Source: Gongronella butleri (lineage: Eukaryota; Mucoromycota; Mucoromycetes; Mucorales; Cunninghamellaceae). From it: a stretch of DNA of 64,000 nt. Below, one piece after another: positions 23,877 through 33,949 of this stretch (positions are counted from its first letter, which is position 1; each line of letters opens with the position of its first letter). The stretch is taken from contig JAIWZP010000037.1 of assembly GCA_025201375.1 (NCBI GenBank), forward strand, positions 186,001 to 250,000. Reading direction: 5' to 3'. The translations under genes and the position numbers were made by a program. The notes under the pieces were generated by a model. That model was not told the origin of the DNA. It ran no database searches and saw nothing but the letters and a program-made list of their open reading frames with translations.

Positions 23877-26470
23877 ATGGCCAAAGCTAGCAAAGGTATG
23901 ATCAGATTTAAATGATAAACGTGAACAAAAAACAGGATCACCAATTTTTTTCCTTGTGATTATCTGTCAAATCAGCTACAAGAACCACAAGAGCCTCAAA
24001 GGCGGCCAAAGGCAAGGGACGTGCAGTGGACGCGCCCAAGGCAAGCAAAGGTACGATCAGAATTGTGATGCGCTTCGAGAAAAACAGGTTTACAACTTTT
24101 TTTCATTGTGATGATTATCTGTCAAATCAGCCAAAATAACCAAAAAGGCGTCAAAAACCACCAAAGGCAAGGAGAAAGCAGTGGACAAGCTGTTGCAGGA
24201 TGGTCAGGAGCGAATCCGACGCTTGACGGAGCAAGTCCACGACCACGTCGAGCAGAGGGGCAAGATTTTGGTTGAAGGACTGAAAGTTCAATCGGACAAC
24301 ACGCGCAAAAGCTACGAACCAAAGATCAAACAATTTCAGGTATCATACGTTTTTTTTTTTTTTTAAATTCGACACGTGGCGCTGACTGGCGCACCCTTTT
24401 TTTCATTCAAGGACTGGTGTTATGAGCAATCGTACGAAGACGACCTGGTGACATCTGATAAGCTTGCTTTTTTTATCGAATTTGTCATTGACCGCGGCCA
24501 CAAGCTGAAGAAAGCTGAGGATGGCTCGTCATTGGCAATCTCCAAGCAGACGGTCGAGAGCTATGTCAAGGCAGTGTGTGCTCTTTACCGCGAGCAGCGC
24601 GATGCCGACAAGAATAAGGGGCCGTCGCCAAGGTCGCAGCTGGTCAGGAGCGTGATGGCCAAGTTTATCAAGGACAATACCAAGCGGCGCCTTGAGGGGC
24701 TGGAGGATCGCGGTGTAAACACAATCAACGACGGCTACAACCGATCCAAGTTGGAAGAAATCGCCAAATATTTTATGGAGCGCGACAACATGGACGGTCT
24801 CCGTGACAAAGTGTGTTTTCTCATGAGCCATTCAATGCTGTTGAGGAGCCAGAATGCTCTGGGAATGCAATTGTCCTTTTTGCAAAGCTTCACCGTCCCA
24901 AATCAAGGCCCATCCGAGTTTTTGGGAATCTCAGCCAAAATCAATTATGGCAAACAAAACAGCCATGGAAAGGACGAATTCGGAAATTGCGTGCGCCACA
25001 GGAGTGCCAACGTGTGCCCAGTTGGAGCGGTGGCCATACATTTGTTTGCACGCTTCCACATTGCTGGCGAAGCGTTTCCGTGCTTTGAAAGCCGCGCATC
25101 GTGGTACAAAATTGCTCTTGTGCCAGTGTCCTCGGCCGACCCTACTGCATTGATGTCGTATGAAGCGCAGCGAAAGATGTACCAGCGCGTCATCAATGCT
25201 TGTGGGGTCGTGACAAGCGCCGTCACGCATGTAAACCGCAAAAGCGCTGTGAACATGTTGGCCGAGGACGGCATCAATTATGACGAGCTGCGTCGCATGG
25301 GCCGCTGGGCAGTCGATCGCATGACCGGCTGCTACATCAGCAGCTACCCGCTCAAGGGCTTGAAGAGCATGGCCGATTTTCGCACTGACCAAGGCCAAAA
25401 CTACTTTTTGCCGCGTGCCAGCATCGTTCCGCCCAAAGAGCTGCAAGACATGGTGTTTCCGACTGCCGAGGAGGAATTGAAGCTTGCGCGGGAGGCCTCA
25501 GTCAAGGAATTGGCTGTGATTTACTTCCTGGAAATGATGGTCAAGCTCCGAGTCGTGTTTTTGCAGGTATGAAAGGGCACCAAGCATAGTGCGAGGATTC
25601 ATCTGGGTGCGTGAAATGGAGCGTTTGCTTATTATTAATCCTTTTTTTATGACGTAGGATGCTGTGGCCCTGAGGCAGCTTTACCCTGACCACTTTTTGT
25701 GGAAAAGCTGCCCGATCTTCAGCACGACCGCATTTCAAGACTTTGAGTCTCGCCTGTTGGAGCGAATGCGCCATGACGAGACGCGCTTCTCCTCCGGTGA
25801 GCGCCTGGCCCTAGCACTGCCGCAATTGACGAGCATTCTGGACGACCGCACGTCTTTGATGCTTGGCCTGCTGAATTCCATCAAGGAATCCACCGACGCG
25901 GGCTTTGATGCTCTTGACGGGAAGTTTCAGGGCATGAAAAACGATGGGATCCAGACGCGTCAGCTTTGGCAAGACATCTTTGCCCGAGGCCACGCGTATT
26001 TTTCGTCCGGTGCCACTCATCCACCCTCTTCCGTCCCAATGCCCCCTGCCACCGCGTCCACCTCTGCACCAATTGCATCAGCTGAGGCATCTTATTCGCC
26101 CGCGGCATTGTCCCCCGCTGAACCACCGTCATCCACGACCAAGATCCCAGATTTCACGATGAATCGACACTTGCAGTCCATGGAAGGTGTGTGGCGAGAG
26201 TATGTCGAGCCTCAGCCGCCCCACATGACGTCCGTGCGCATGTTGGAGAAATCCTACGGGACAACTTGGCGCAAATCAAGCTCGGAGTCGCGCTTTTTCT
26301 TGCGCCGAAAAGAGCTGTACGACGCCATTGAAAAAACAGCCGACGACGAAGGAATTGCGTGCCTTGAAGCCGCCAAAAACCACGACAAGCAGCGCAATGT
26401 ACTCGGCTTCAGCCTGCCCAAGTATCGAGAGTACCTCAACCGTGAAAAGCGCCAAAATTGCGAAAAATAG
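23877..26470 (+). CDS. Crypton tyrosine recombinase with GCR1-like C-terminal domain, 756 aa
   Basis: Five exons close in phase: 23877-23895, 23976-24050, 24131-24339, 24412-25566 and 25658-26470. The first three encode a Lys/Ala-rich start (AKASK, KAAKGKG), then a helical N-terminal DNA-binding region. The catalytic domain has the residues of tyrosine recombinases: an Arg in MLLRSQNAL (about R246), HVNR (H374, R377) and a Tyr in CYISSYP (Y409 or Y413), with GRW between them. The last exon has a Pro/Ser-rich linker, then WREYVEPQ, TTWR and FFLRRKELYDAI (about 660-725), resembling the GCR1_C DNA-binding domain found in fungal Cryptons. These elements move by recombinase-mediated excision and integration. 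The frame is uninterrupted, so the enzyme may be active. Introns 1 and 2 share near-identical ends (TGATTATCTGTCAAATCAG). Confidence 0.85.
23877..26470 (+). mobile_element. Crypton DNA transposon (coding part; ends not resolved)
   Basis: The element is defined by its recombinase gene. Cryptons lack long terminal inverted repeats and usually have short direct repeats at their ends, so borders cannot be set from one copy. A dispersed repeat (R1 copy B) begins about 160 bp after the stop codon. Confidence 0.75.
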
Positions 26471-26629
26471 CTTTCTAGCCTTCCGATTTCATTACCTTCG
26501 CCGCATCGCAGCACCAGTTTTTTTTTTTTTTTTTTTTTACGCTCTATGTATTGCGCATCATTTTTTTCTTTGATTTCTTGATTATTTTTGTTCTCTTTTA
26601 GATTGTTTTTCAGTTTCACAATAAAAACC

Positions 26630-26990
26630 GCGTCAGACGTCGAGTGACACGCGACTGTTCCTTGTCAAATCCATGCACCTGGGTTACCTTTTGCTATGGA
26701 CGCGTCGGCGCGACTCTATGAACGCGTTTTTCCCGTGCAATTCGCGGTTGAAATAAAATGCAAAATCTTCAATTGCTCGTCATTGAACAGACAGATCCCG
26801 CCCCTTTTGGTTGTTTTCAGAGGTTTCTACATGCGCTTCATCTTGTGTGCAAGTTTGGCAGAAATCTACAGACCTGATTTTCGATTTGTTCTCGGGCGCT
26901 CGAAACGGCATATTTTTGTTTTGCGTGTACCATCCCCCCAATGGCTTGTAACAGCCACAAGTTGAGTTTTGCAAGTTGAGTTCTACTATG
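26630..26990 (+). repeat. Dispersed repeat family R1, copy B (5'-truncated)
   Basis: It matches only the second half of the other copies: CGCGTCAGACGTCGAGTGACAC near 26631, then GGACGCGTCGGCGCGACTCT and the frame DASARLYERVFPVQFAVEIK, followed by SLAEIYRPDFRF. The first half found in copies A, C and D is absent, replaced by the Crypton gene end. Confidence 0.75.
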
Positions 26991-27216
26991 GTTTCTTGCT
27001 GGAATTTTCACGTTTCGACGCATTCCAGAGCAATGCAGTGATGAATTGGTCGCCTTTGAGGCGATTTTTGAAATTAAAGGCATAATCGCGGGTAAGCACC
27101 AGCCATCTATTCTTTCAAGACATCCATTATTGCACACAGCACAATAGGCACCTGTGGTTGATTGCCCGGCAACCACCAAATGACGCACAATCACGATGTT
27201 CGTTCATTTTAAGCGC

Positions 27217-27254
<38 letters not shown>

Positions 27255-27784
27255 TGCTGGGCTTGCGGGCCCTGCGGGCCCGCATAAAAAAAAAAGAGAG
27301 TATTTTAGGCTCAGTCCGATTGCCTGCCAAATTGAGATCGGATCCCAGTCCGACTGGGCTTGTGCTTTAAAAGATACCGTTACAGTATCATAAGTCTCAG
27401 AATTTTATCATATTTTATAAACTCTTGAAGATGCTTTTCCGGCTATGTATCATATTGTAACAGTTGTGCAATGGCGTTTGTGACCGGCTCTGGTGCACAT
27501 GGATTGCGAGTTCGCGACCAGTTGTGGGGCGAATTTCTCTCCACATTGCACTGTTCTATCGGTACAAAGTCATTACCGTGATCAAATCGCGCTTTGCAAA
27601 TGAAAAAACGCGAATCATAAAAAAACATTTCAGCAAAAACAACCTCATATGAATCTGTGATCAAGACGGTATGATACAGTATGATACTGTAAAAGCGCTT
27701 GTTTTTTGAAGAGACCGCGTTGGGACCCGGGCAAGTTGGTGTGCATGCGCAAAGACTCCGAGAACGCGCATTTTCGAATTTGCT
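26991..27784. other. Gene-free AT-rich spacer with poly-A tracts
   Basis: Contains A22-type tracts near 27219, a short GGGCCCGC stretch, and the first of many TACAGTA/TACTGTA words (near 27381, 27674 and 27684). No gene seen. Confidence 0.4.
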
Positions 27785-27975
27785 TTGGCAGACGACTGGT
27801 TTAGGGATGTTACAGTAAATCGAGAATCTTGCTCGAAAATCTCGAGGGTTCGAGGAGACGAAATCGAGACGATCATCGAGACGGCCTTAATCTCGCTTGT
27901 CGTCTCGATCGACAAGAATGTACCGGTATCATACAGTAAAATCTCGTTCGCTCGCTCGAATCTCGAACAAAAAAT
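27785..27975. repeat. CTCGA-rich block, left of the palindrome
   Basis: Dense overlapping CTCGA/TCGAG words: TCGAGAATCTTGCTCG, AATCTCGAGGGTTCGAGG, ATCGAGACGATCATCGAG and CTCGATCGAC. There is no strict period. A similar block lies at 29224-29385 on the other side of the large palindrome. Confidence 0.7.
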
Positions 27976-28053
27976 TAGGTTACGTACCGGTATGTAGGCG
28001 CGCGTAAAGTTTGACCATGCATTTTTGATTAATACAGTATCATAAGTGATGCG

Positions 28054-29074
28054 GTACTGTACAGTGCCCGGACAAAAAAAAGTTTCGCTGTGCATGATTC
28101 TCTGCAGTGCAAGGTATCAATTAATCGCGTTAATCTCTGCTGTATTGATCAATAATGGCTCCGGTGATATGAAATTTTGCAGGTACAATGATTTAAAAGT
28201 AAAAAAACAATTCTAAAATTATGAAATGGCTATGCCAAGCCGGTATTGAAATAGATCAAAAAAGGGATACCTGACGCGTCACGCGACGCGACGCGTGCCT
28301 ACGCGTATACAATGGCCTGTGGAGATGAATTGGCGTTATGAACACCATCTCCAATTTTTTTTTGCAACGAGTGCAATGGTGCCTGATGTATTTTAAGAAT
28401 CAATTCCATGTTACATGCATTGCATCGGTGCTGTGATCGAATAATGTAAAATCATCATGTGACACGCGTCACGCGTCAGACGCGCCAAAAGTCGCGATTT
28501 CCTTCGTAACATGGTCGTAGTGCTCCTACTGGTCAACCAATCGATAACAGTCTATTCTAGTTCTTTAAATTAAATAAGTACAATGGTTTTAAGCCAACTA
28601 AGGATTAAAATTAGATAACAGAGATGGCAATTGTTATTCCAGATGCAACTGACGCGTGACGCGTGTCACATGATGATTTTACATTATTCGATCACAGCAC
28701 CGATGCAATGCAAGTAACATGGAATTGATTCTTAAAATACAATCAGGCACCATTGCACTCGTTGCAAAAAAAATTGGAGATGGTGTTCATAACGTCAATT
28801 CATCTCCACAGGCCATTGTATACGCGTAGGCACGCGTCGCGTCGCGTGACGCGTCAGGTATCCCTTTTTTGATCTATTTCAATACCGGCTTGGCATAGCC
28901 ATTTCATAATTTTAGAATTGTTTTTTTACTTTTAAATCATTGTACCTGCAAAATTTCATATCACCGGAGCCATTATTGATCAATACAGCAGAGATTAACG
29001 CGATTAATTGATACCTTGCACTGCAGAGAATTATGCACAGCGAAACTTTTTTTTGTCCGGGCACTGTACAGTAC
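28054..29074. repeat. Large palindrome: two 426-bp arms with a 169-bp spacer
   Basis: The left arm 28054-28479 and right arm 28649-29074 are inverted copies of equal span. I could find only a few differences (for example AATTGGCG versus the inverted AATTGACG, and a T-run length change), so identity is about 98%. Arm ends read GTACTGTACAGTGCCCGG and its complement; inner ends read TGACACGCGTCACGCGTCA and its complement. Each arm contains GACGCGTCACGCGACGCG. No open frame with family likeness lies inside. It may be a foldback transposon, a non-autonomous element or a segmental inversion-duplication. Confidence 0.9.
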
Positions 29075-29223
29075 TGTACAATGGGAAAAAGCTTTGTCTT
29101 GGCACGGACCCTCGTGCCTGGATGTGAGAGGTTTAACCCTTGTCTTTTTGTCGACTTTTTTGTGGATTTTTTTCACTCTACAGTACCAGGCAAAGTTTTG
29201 AAGAAAAATGTTCGAGTTTTGTC

Positions 29224-29385
29224 ATGTGATATTCTCGAATCTCGCTCGAATCTCGCTCGATGATCTCGAGTTCTCGACCACGAGCGAGAATCTCGATGAT
29301 CGAGATCGAGATGATCCAAAATTTTGTCGATACGAGACAAGACAACAGAAGGTGAGTCTCGTCTCGCTCCTCGCTCAAATTATTA
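29224..29385. repeat. CTCGA-rich block, right of the palindrome
   Basis: Words such as CTCGAATCTCGCTCGAATCT, GATCTCGAGTTCTCGACC and CGATGATCGAGATCGAGATG dominate about 160 bp. It ends with GTCTCGTCTCGCTCCTCGCT. Confidence 0.7.
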
Positions 29386-30519
29386 TGATAACAACCTAGT
29401 AATCGCGCTTTGATACCGTACACTGCATACTGTACTACTGTAAAAAACGCACACATTCACGTTTTAAACAGCAAAAATCGTGTTTTTCAGACGTTGCTGG
29501 CGAGCTACCTGGCCTGCTGTGCCTCCAGAATTTTTTTATAGCCTGCTTGCCAGCTAATGAAAAAAATGCATCACAGGCTCATAATAGGTGCTCACAGCTT
29601 GCTTAAAGTGCACTCCAGTCCTGCTCAAAACGGAGGAGAACCGGCCCGATTTTTTTTGGATTCGAAAATGCCAAATAACCTTGTCAGATTTGTACAGTAC
29701 TACGTGTATTGCAGTCATCTCGACCATGTTCTGCTGCTGCATGGTCGACCCCGCTCAAAAATGCCTGTATCGAATTCAACGCGAAATTTGCAACAAAAAA
29801 GCTTAAAACCCCAAAGCGCTACGACCACTTTTGAAAAAACCAGCGGTCACTCAGGGGTCACTCAGGGGTCACTCAGGGGTCACACATTTCGATCTCAGAA
29901 AATGCCAAATTTGGGAAATTTCGAACTCCGAGTGATCAATGCATCCCAAACAGGTAATTCCGATCATTTACTATTGGAAGACAAAATGGCAGGCGCCCCA
30001 CCACCAACGTATCTAGTAAGAAAAAACTGAAAGAGTGACGCATGAACGCCGATCGACCGAGAAAATTGCCTACTTTGGGTAAAATTATTTTGCAAAATTT
30101 AAGGTTTGACACTTCCAAATTAAGGTGCGTAAATAGCATCTGGATTTTTTGTACTGGATTTTTTATCATATTTTTTATTTTGCACATTTTTGTACAGTAG
30201 TGATGAGTGCGTGCTGCGTGATGGGCTGCAACCTGGTGAAATGACCGATGCAAAAAGTTACAGTAAAACCAAACTAGCTGGCGCACTACTACTGCAAGTC
30301 ATCCTATTAGATGATTTGCCCCCCTATTATGATATTTGTTAGTACCGTAAAACTGCAATAATAAAAATCGGGGTTTGACTAGACCGTTGTCGAACAACTT
30401 GCTTGCTGCGATCAAAGATTTTATATTAATGAAAAAGTGAATTTTCTCTGGGAGCGAGTTTTAGCCATCCATGTTTGGCTCTACATTTTCACTATCATAC
30501 ACGAGTAGCAAACAGCCAA
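29386..30519. other. Gene-free sequence rich in TACTGTA/TACAGTA words
   Basis: No coding features. TACTGTAC/TACAGTA-like words occur near 29415-29443, 29693, 30193, 30259 and 30345. Confidence 0.4.
29845..29883 (+). repeat. 11-bp minisatellite, about 3.5 copies
   Basis: The unit GGGGTCACTCA repeats with a constant spacing of 11 bp. Confidence 0.85.
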
Positions 30520-31260
30520 ACTCCTCCCAAACACGAATCTCGTGATTTCTCAGGACTGGCGTGGGTGATGTGATTCGCGAAAAAAATTACTACTGTACTG
30601 TAACATGTCTGTTGTTGGAGAATTGCTGTGAGTTTACCATCATGAACTGCAGAAAGCAGAACTGGTCCAAATTTGGGACCAGATGAGCAAATTTTGAGGA
30701 AGAAGCCGCCAGTTTCATATTACTGTAGGTACTGTAGGCGTAAACGGGTTAGCGGGATAAATCGCCACCATTTGGTCTCGTACGGTCGCAACGGCTGACG
30801 GCTGGGTGGTGCCCTGATGCGCGACAGCGCGAGACACCTCAAGCGAACCAGTGGGCAAACGCGGTAAAAGCGCCTGTGGTTTGGGGACATTGCGTCGAGA
30901 CCTCGACGAGTTGGCCTTCACGGGGCGGTTGATTATTTGGCCCTAATTCATGCAAAATGCATTTCCTCAGGGCTGAGTGATCCAATCTCTGAAAAAACTT
31001 GACATCGTCGGATTTTTGTGTTCAGCAGCATCCTCTAGTTTAAATATAGGACCGAATAAACTAGATCTGGAGGACACGTCCAACAAAATGGGGTAAAGTT
31101 TTGTACATTTTCGTAGCGAAGGCGACAGGAGCTCAACATATCGACGCGCGCGAATCACCTCATATGAACCAGCGGCCAAACGCAGCGCTTGTTTTTTCAA
31201 GAGATCGCGTTGAGATCTCGGCGACGTGGTGTATAATGACTCTGAGAAGTCGTATTTTCG
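30520..31260. repeat. Diverged single copy of the 495-bp repeat (family R2)
   Basis: It shares order and words with the tandem array at 51.8-53.3 kb: AACACGAATCTCG, GGACCAGATG, GCCAGTTTCAT, GCGTAAACGGG, CCATTTGGTCTCGTACGG, GGTAAAAGCGC, TGTGGTTTGGGGACATTGCG and AAATGCATTT. On the minus strand a frame with RRNVPKPQALLPRL is conserved with the array. Confidence 0.8.
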
Positions 31261-31279
31261 ATTTTGATTTGGCGACTGA

Positions 31280-31315
<36 letters not shown>

Positions 31316-31401
31316 AAAATAGAGAGTGAAAATAGCCGTCATCAAGGCGCGTTGATTGCAGCGATTTGGGCCGTGAGGTGTGCACAAAAACAAAAAAAGG
31401 T

Positions 31402-31684
31402 TGCAGACAGCCGAATTGTTTGCGCACTTTTGCACTTTTGCTCTTGCGTGTCGAATGTTTTCATGAGACCAAAATGTGCAATGACGCGATGATGAAGCAC
31501 AAAATGTGAACGAAGCGGTGACATTGCCTCCATCTTCATTATTTTCGCGCTGTGTTCGTTTTTATCACCGCTTCGTTCACATTTTGTGCTTCATCATCGC
31601 GTCATTGCACATTTTGGTCTCATGAAAACATTCGACACGCAAGAGCAAAAGCGCAAAAGTGCGCAAATAATTCGGCTGCCTGCA
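31402..31684. repeat. Hairpin-forming inverted repeat, 119-bp arms, 45-bp loop
   Basis: The left arm 31402-31520 and right arm 31566-31684 are inverted copies with only a few mismatches. The outer edges are homopolymers: a T31 tract at 31283-31313 lies outside the left arm, and a T46 tract at 31687-31732 abuts the right arm. It lies 230 bp upstream of the RFC start codon. It could be a small foldback element. Confidence 0.88.
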
Positions 31685-31733
<49 letters not shown>

Positions 31734-31916
31734 GCTGCGGGCAGGCGCGATGCAGTCCGGCAAAAGTCCGGGCTGAGCGATTGTCCAAATTTCAATTGAA
31801 AAAGCGCGTCTCGAGGAGCGCTCGCGACGTCTCTTTTTTTTCTTTTTCTTTCTTGCTTTCGTTGTTTCTCGTGTTTCGACGTTTTTCTTCTTTTTTTCAC
31901 ACCTGTTTCTGCCAAT

Positions 31917-33652
31917 ATGAGTCTTTGGGCTGACAAGTACCGACCACGCCATTTGGATGATCTGCACTTCCATGACGATATCACGGCACACTTGAAGAAC
32001 CTGGTAAGCGCGCCCCTTCATAACTATTTTGGCGCGAGATTCACTGTTTTCGACTGACCATTGGGATTGTAGGCACAATCCGAGGACTTTCCGCACTTGC
32101 TTTTCTATGGTCCCCCTGGTGCCGGTAAAAAGACGCGTATTGCCGCGCTCCTCAAGGAGATCTATGGCGATGGTGTGGAAAAAGTAAGTTTGCCCGCGGC
32201 TCTTGCGCTTGTGTCGGGCTGACGGAGCTCTTTTTCTCGTTAGATTCGTATCGATGAGCGGCCCTTTGTGACTAGCTCCAACAAAAAGATCGTGTACACA
32301 GTGACAAGCAGCAATTATCACTTGGAATTGCAACCAAGGTAAGGCGATGGCGTGTTTTGTGCGCATTGTCCCCCCTTTGTGCTGCGTTGCTCAACGTGGT
32401 TTTTTTTTTTTTTTTTTAGTGAATTGGGCGTGAACGACCGTGTGATTGTGCAAGAAGTCATCAAGGAGGCTGCGCAAAGCCAGCAGGTGATCACGGTCAA
32501 GCATGCTTTCAAAGGTAAAGCAAAAGAAAAAGGAAACAAGCACCGAGCAGATTGGGCTGATCGACGCGTTTTTTTTATAAAGTGGTGATCATTGATCAGG
32601 CGGATGCACTGACGCGCGACGCACAGGCGGCGCTGCGCCGCACCATGGAGAAATACACAGCCAACATCAGATTTGTCATGTGCTGCAATCACATCAATAA
32701 GGTGATTGCACCGGTGCGCTCTCGATGTCTGCTGGTGCGCGTGCCGCGGCCGACCGTGGATGTGGTAAAGATGGAAAAAAGGCAAAAAGCGGTGTGGATG
32801 TTGCAACTCACCACTGTTTCTTCTTCTTTTTTTTTTGTTTTTCTTTTTCTCGCCATTAGTGCGCCAAGATGTTGCAGCTCGTTGCGCAAAAGGAGAATGT
32901 GTTGCTGCCAACGCCGCTGGCCAAGAACATTGTCGAGCAGGAGCATTGCGACCTGCGCGCCGCGCTTCTTTCGTTTGAAAGCACGGCTGTTCGTTAGTAA
33001 GTGGGGATCCTCTTGCCACGCAAGGGACCGTGTCGCGCCGCACCGCACTCCGTCATCTTACAATTCCGTTTTTTCTTCTTTTTTTGGTGAAGCCTGGACT
33101 TGTCAGATATTCAGCGCGCAGAGAAGCTGGATTGGGACCAGGTGATTTGCAGCATTGCCAAGGATATCCTCAAGGAACAGTCGGCCGCCTCCCTGTTGAA
33201 CGTCCGCAAAAAGATGTACGAGCTCATTACCCACTGTGTACCGTCGACCATCATCCTCAAGGTAAATATACGCGCGCAATTGGCTGGAAATGACGCATTT
33301 CTCATGTTTTCTTTTGGTTCATGTAGACATTGAGCTTGGAGCTGTTTGATTTGGTGCAGGACGACAAGCTGCGACGTGACATCATTGATCAGACCGCGTC
33401 TCACGTAAGTTTTGAACGTTTTTCTTGTGCAAAGCGATGCAAAGCGAACAAAGCTCACGTTTTCGCCCTTAAATTTTTCTTGTAGGAATACCGATTACGC
33501 ATGGGCCGCAAAGACATCTTCCATCTCGAGTCGTATGTGGCCAATGTGATGGCCGTTTACAAGCGGTAAGACCTTTTTTCTTTATTTTACGCGTGCCATT
33601 GGCTCACTTTTGCCGTTTTTAATGCAGCTTCCGCAACAATATGGTGCTGTGA
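31917..33652 (+). CDS. RFC3: Replication factor C small subunit (human RFC3 / yeast Rfc5 type), 352 aa
   Basis: Ten exons close in phase: 31917-32003, 32073-32183, 32244-32338, 32420-32514, 32583-32764, 32860-32996, 33093-33261, 33327-33404, 33486-33565 and 33628-33652. It starts [10 protein letters not shown], the usual opening of this subunit. The Walker A motif is GPPGAGKKT (residues 42-50), with the GKKT typical of RFC3. The Walker B position reads [10 protein letters not shown], lacking the full DEAD box, also usual here. [11 protein letters not shown] and the SRC motif (PVRSRCL, 176-178) follow. The length of 352 matches the family. RFC loads the PCNA clamp at primer-template junctions in the nucleus. 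The yeast orthologue is RFC5, so the symbol depends on the naming scheme. Confidence 0.93.
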
Positions 33653-33949
33653 CGCGCTTTTTTATCATTCTCGACGCGCTCATGGCGCGATGCTCTCCTT
33701 TCATCCCCCTTGAAACAAATAAAAAAAGTGATCTAAACTGCGTTGCATTCCGTCATTGTGAGCCATTGGATGGGAAATGGTGTCGCCACGAGCTCGAGGT
33801 GTGGCAAATGGTCACAAATAGGAGTGCGGCTCAGAATTGGGCGCGGCGCGCCCGTCGTTCCTCTCTCTCTTTTTTTCCCCTAGGCCGCCCCGCCTTTTTT
33901 TTTCCCACTTTTTTCTTCTGTTTCTCCCTTTTTCTCCCGGTTTGACGCC
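33653..33949. other. Short spacer, pyrimidine-rich promoter of the next gene
   Basis: The right half (33860-33940) is C/T-rich, fitting a fungal 5' leader. Confidence 0.35.

Noticed and set aside
24181..24366. Start of the recombinase gene at an internal methionine-like codon
   Set aside because: The upstream exons 23877-24050 have good splice signals and add a Lys-rich start typical of DNA-binding proteins, so the longer model is preferred.
29845..29883. Short direct repeats as a CRISPR-like array
   Set aside because: Period of 11 bp with no spacers; a simple minisatellite in a eukaryotic genome.
31283..31813. Frames of 70-135 codons containing poly-Lys or poly-Phe
   Set aside because: Produced by A/T homopolymers; flanking residues show no family likeness.
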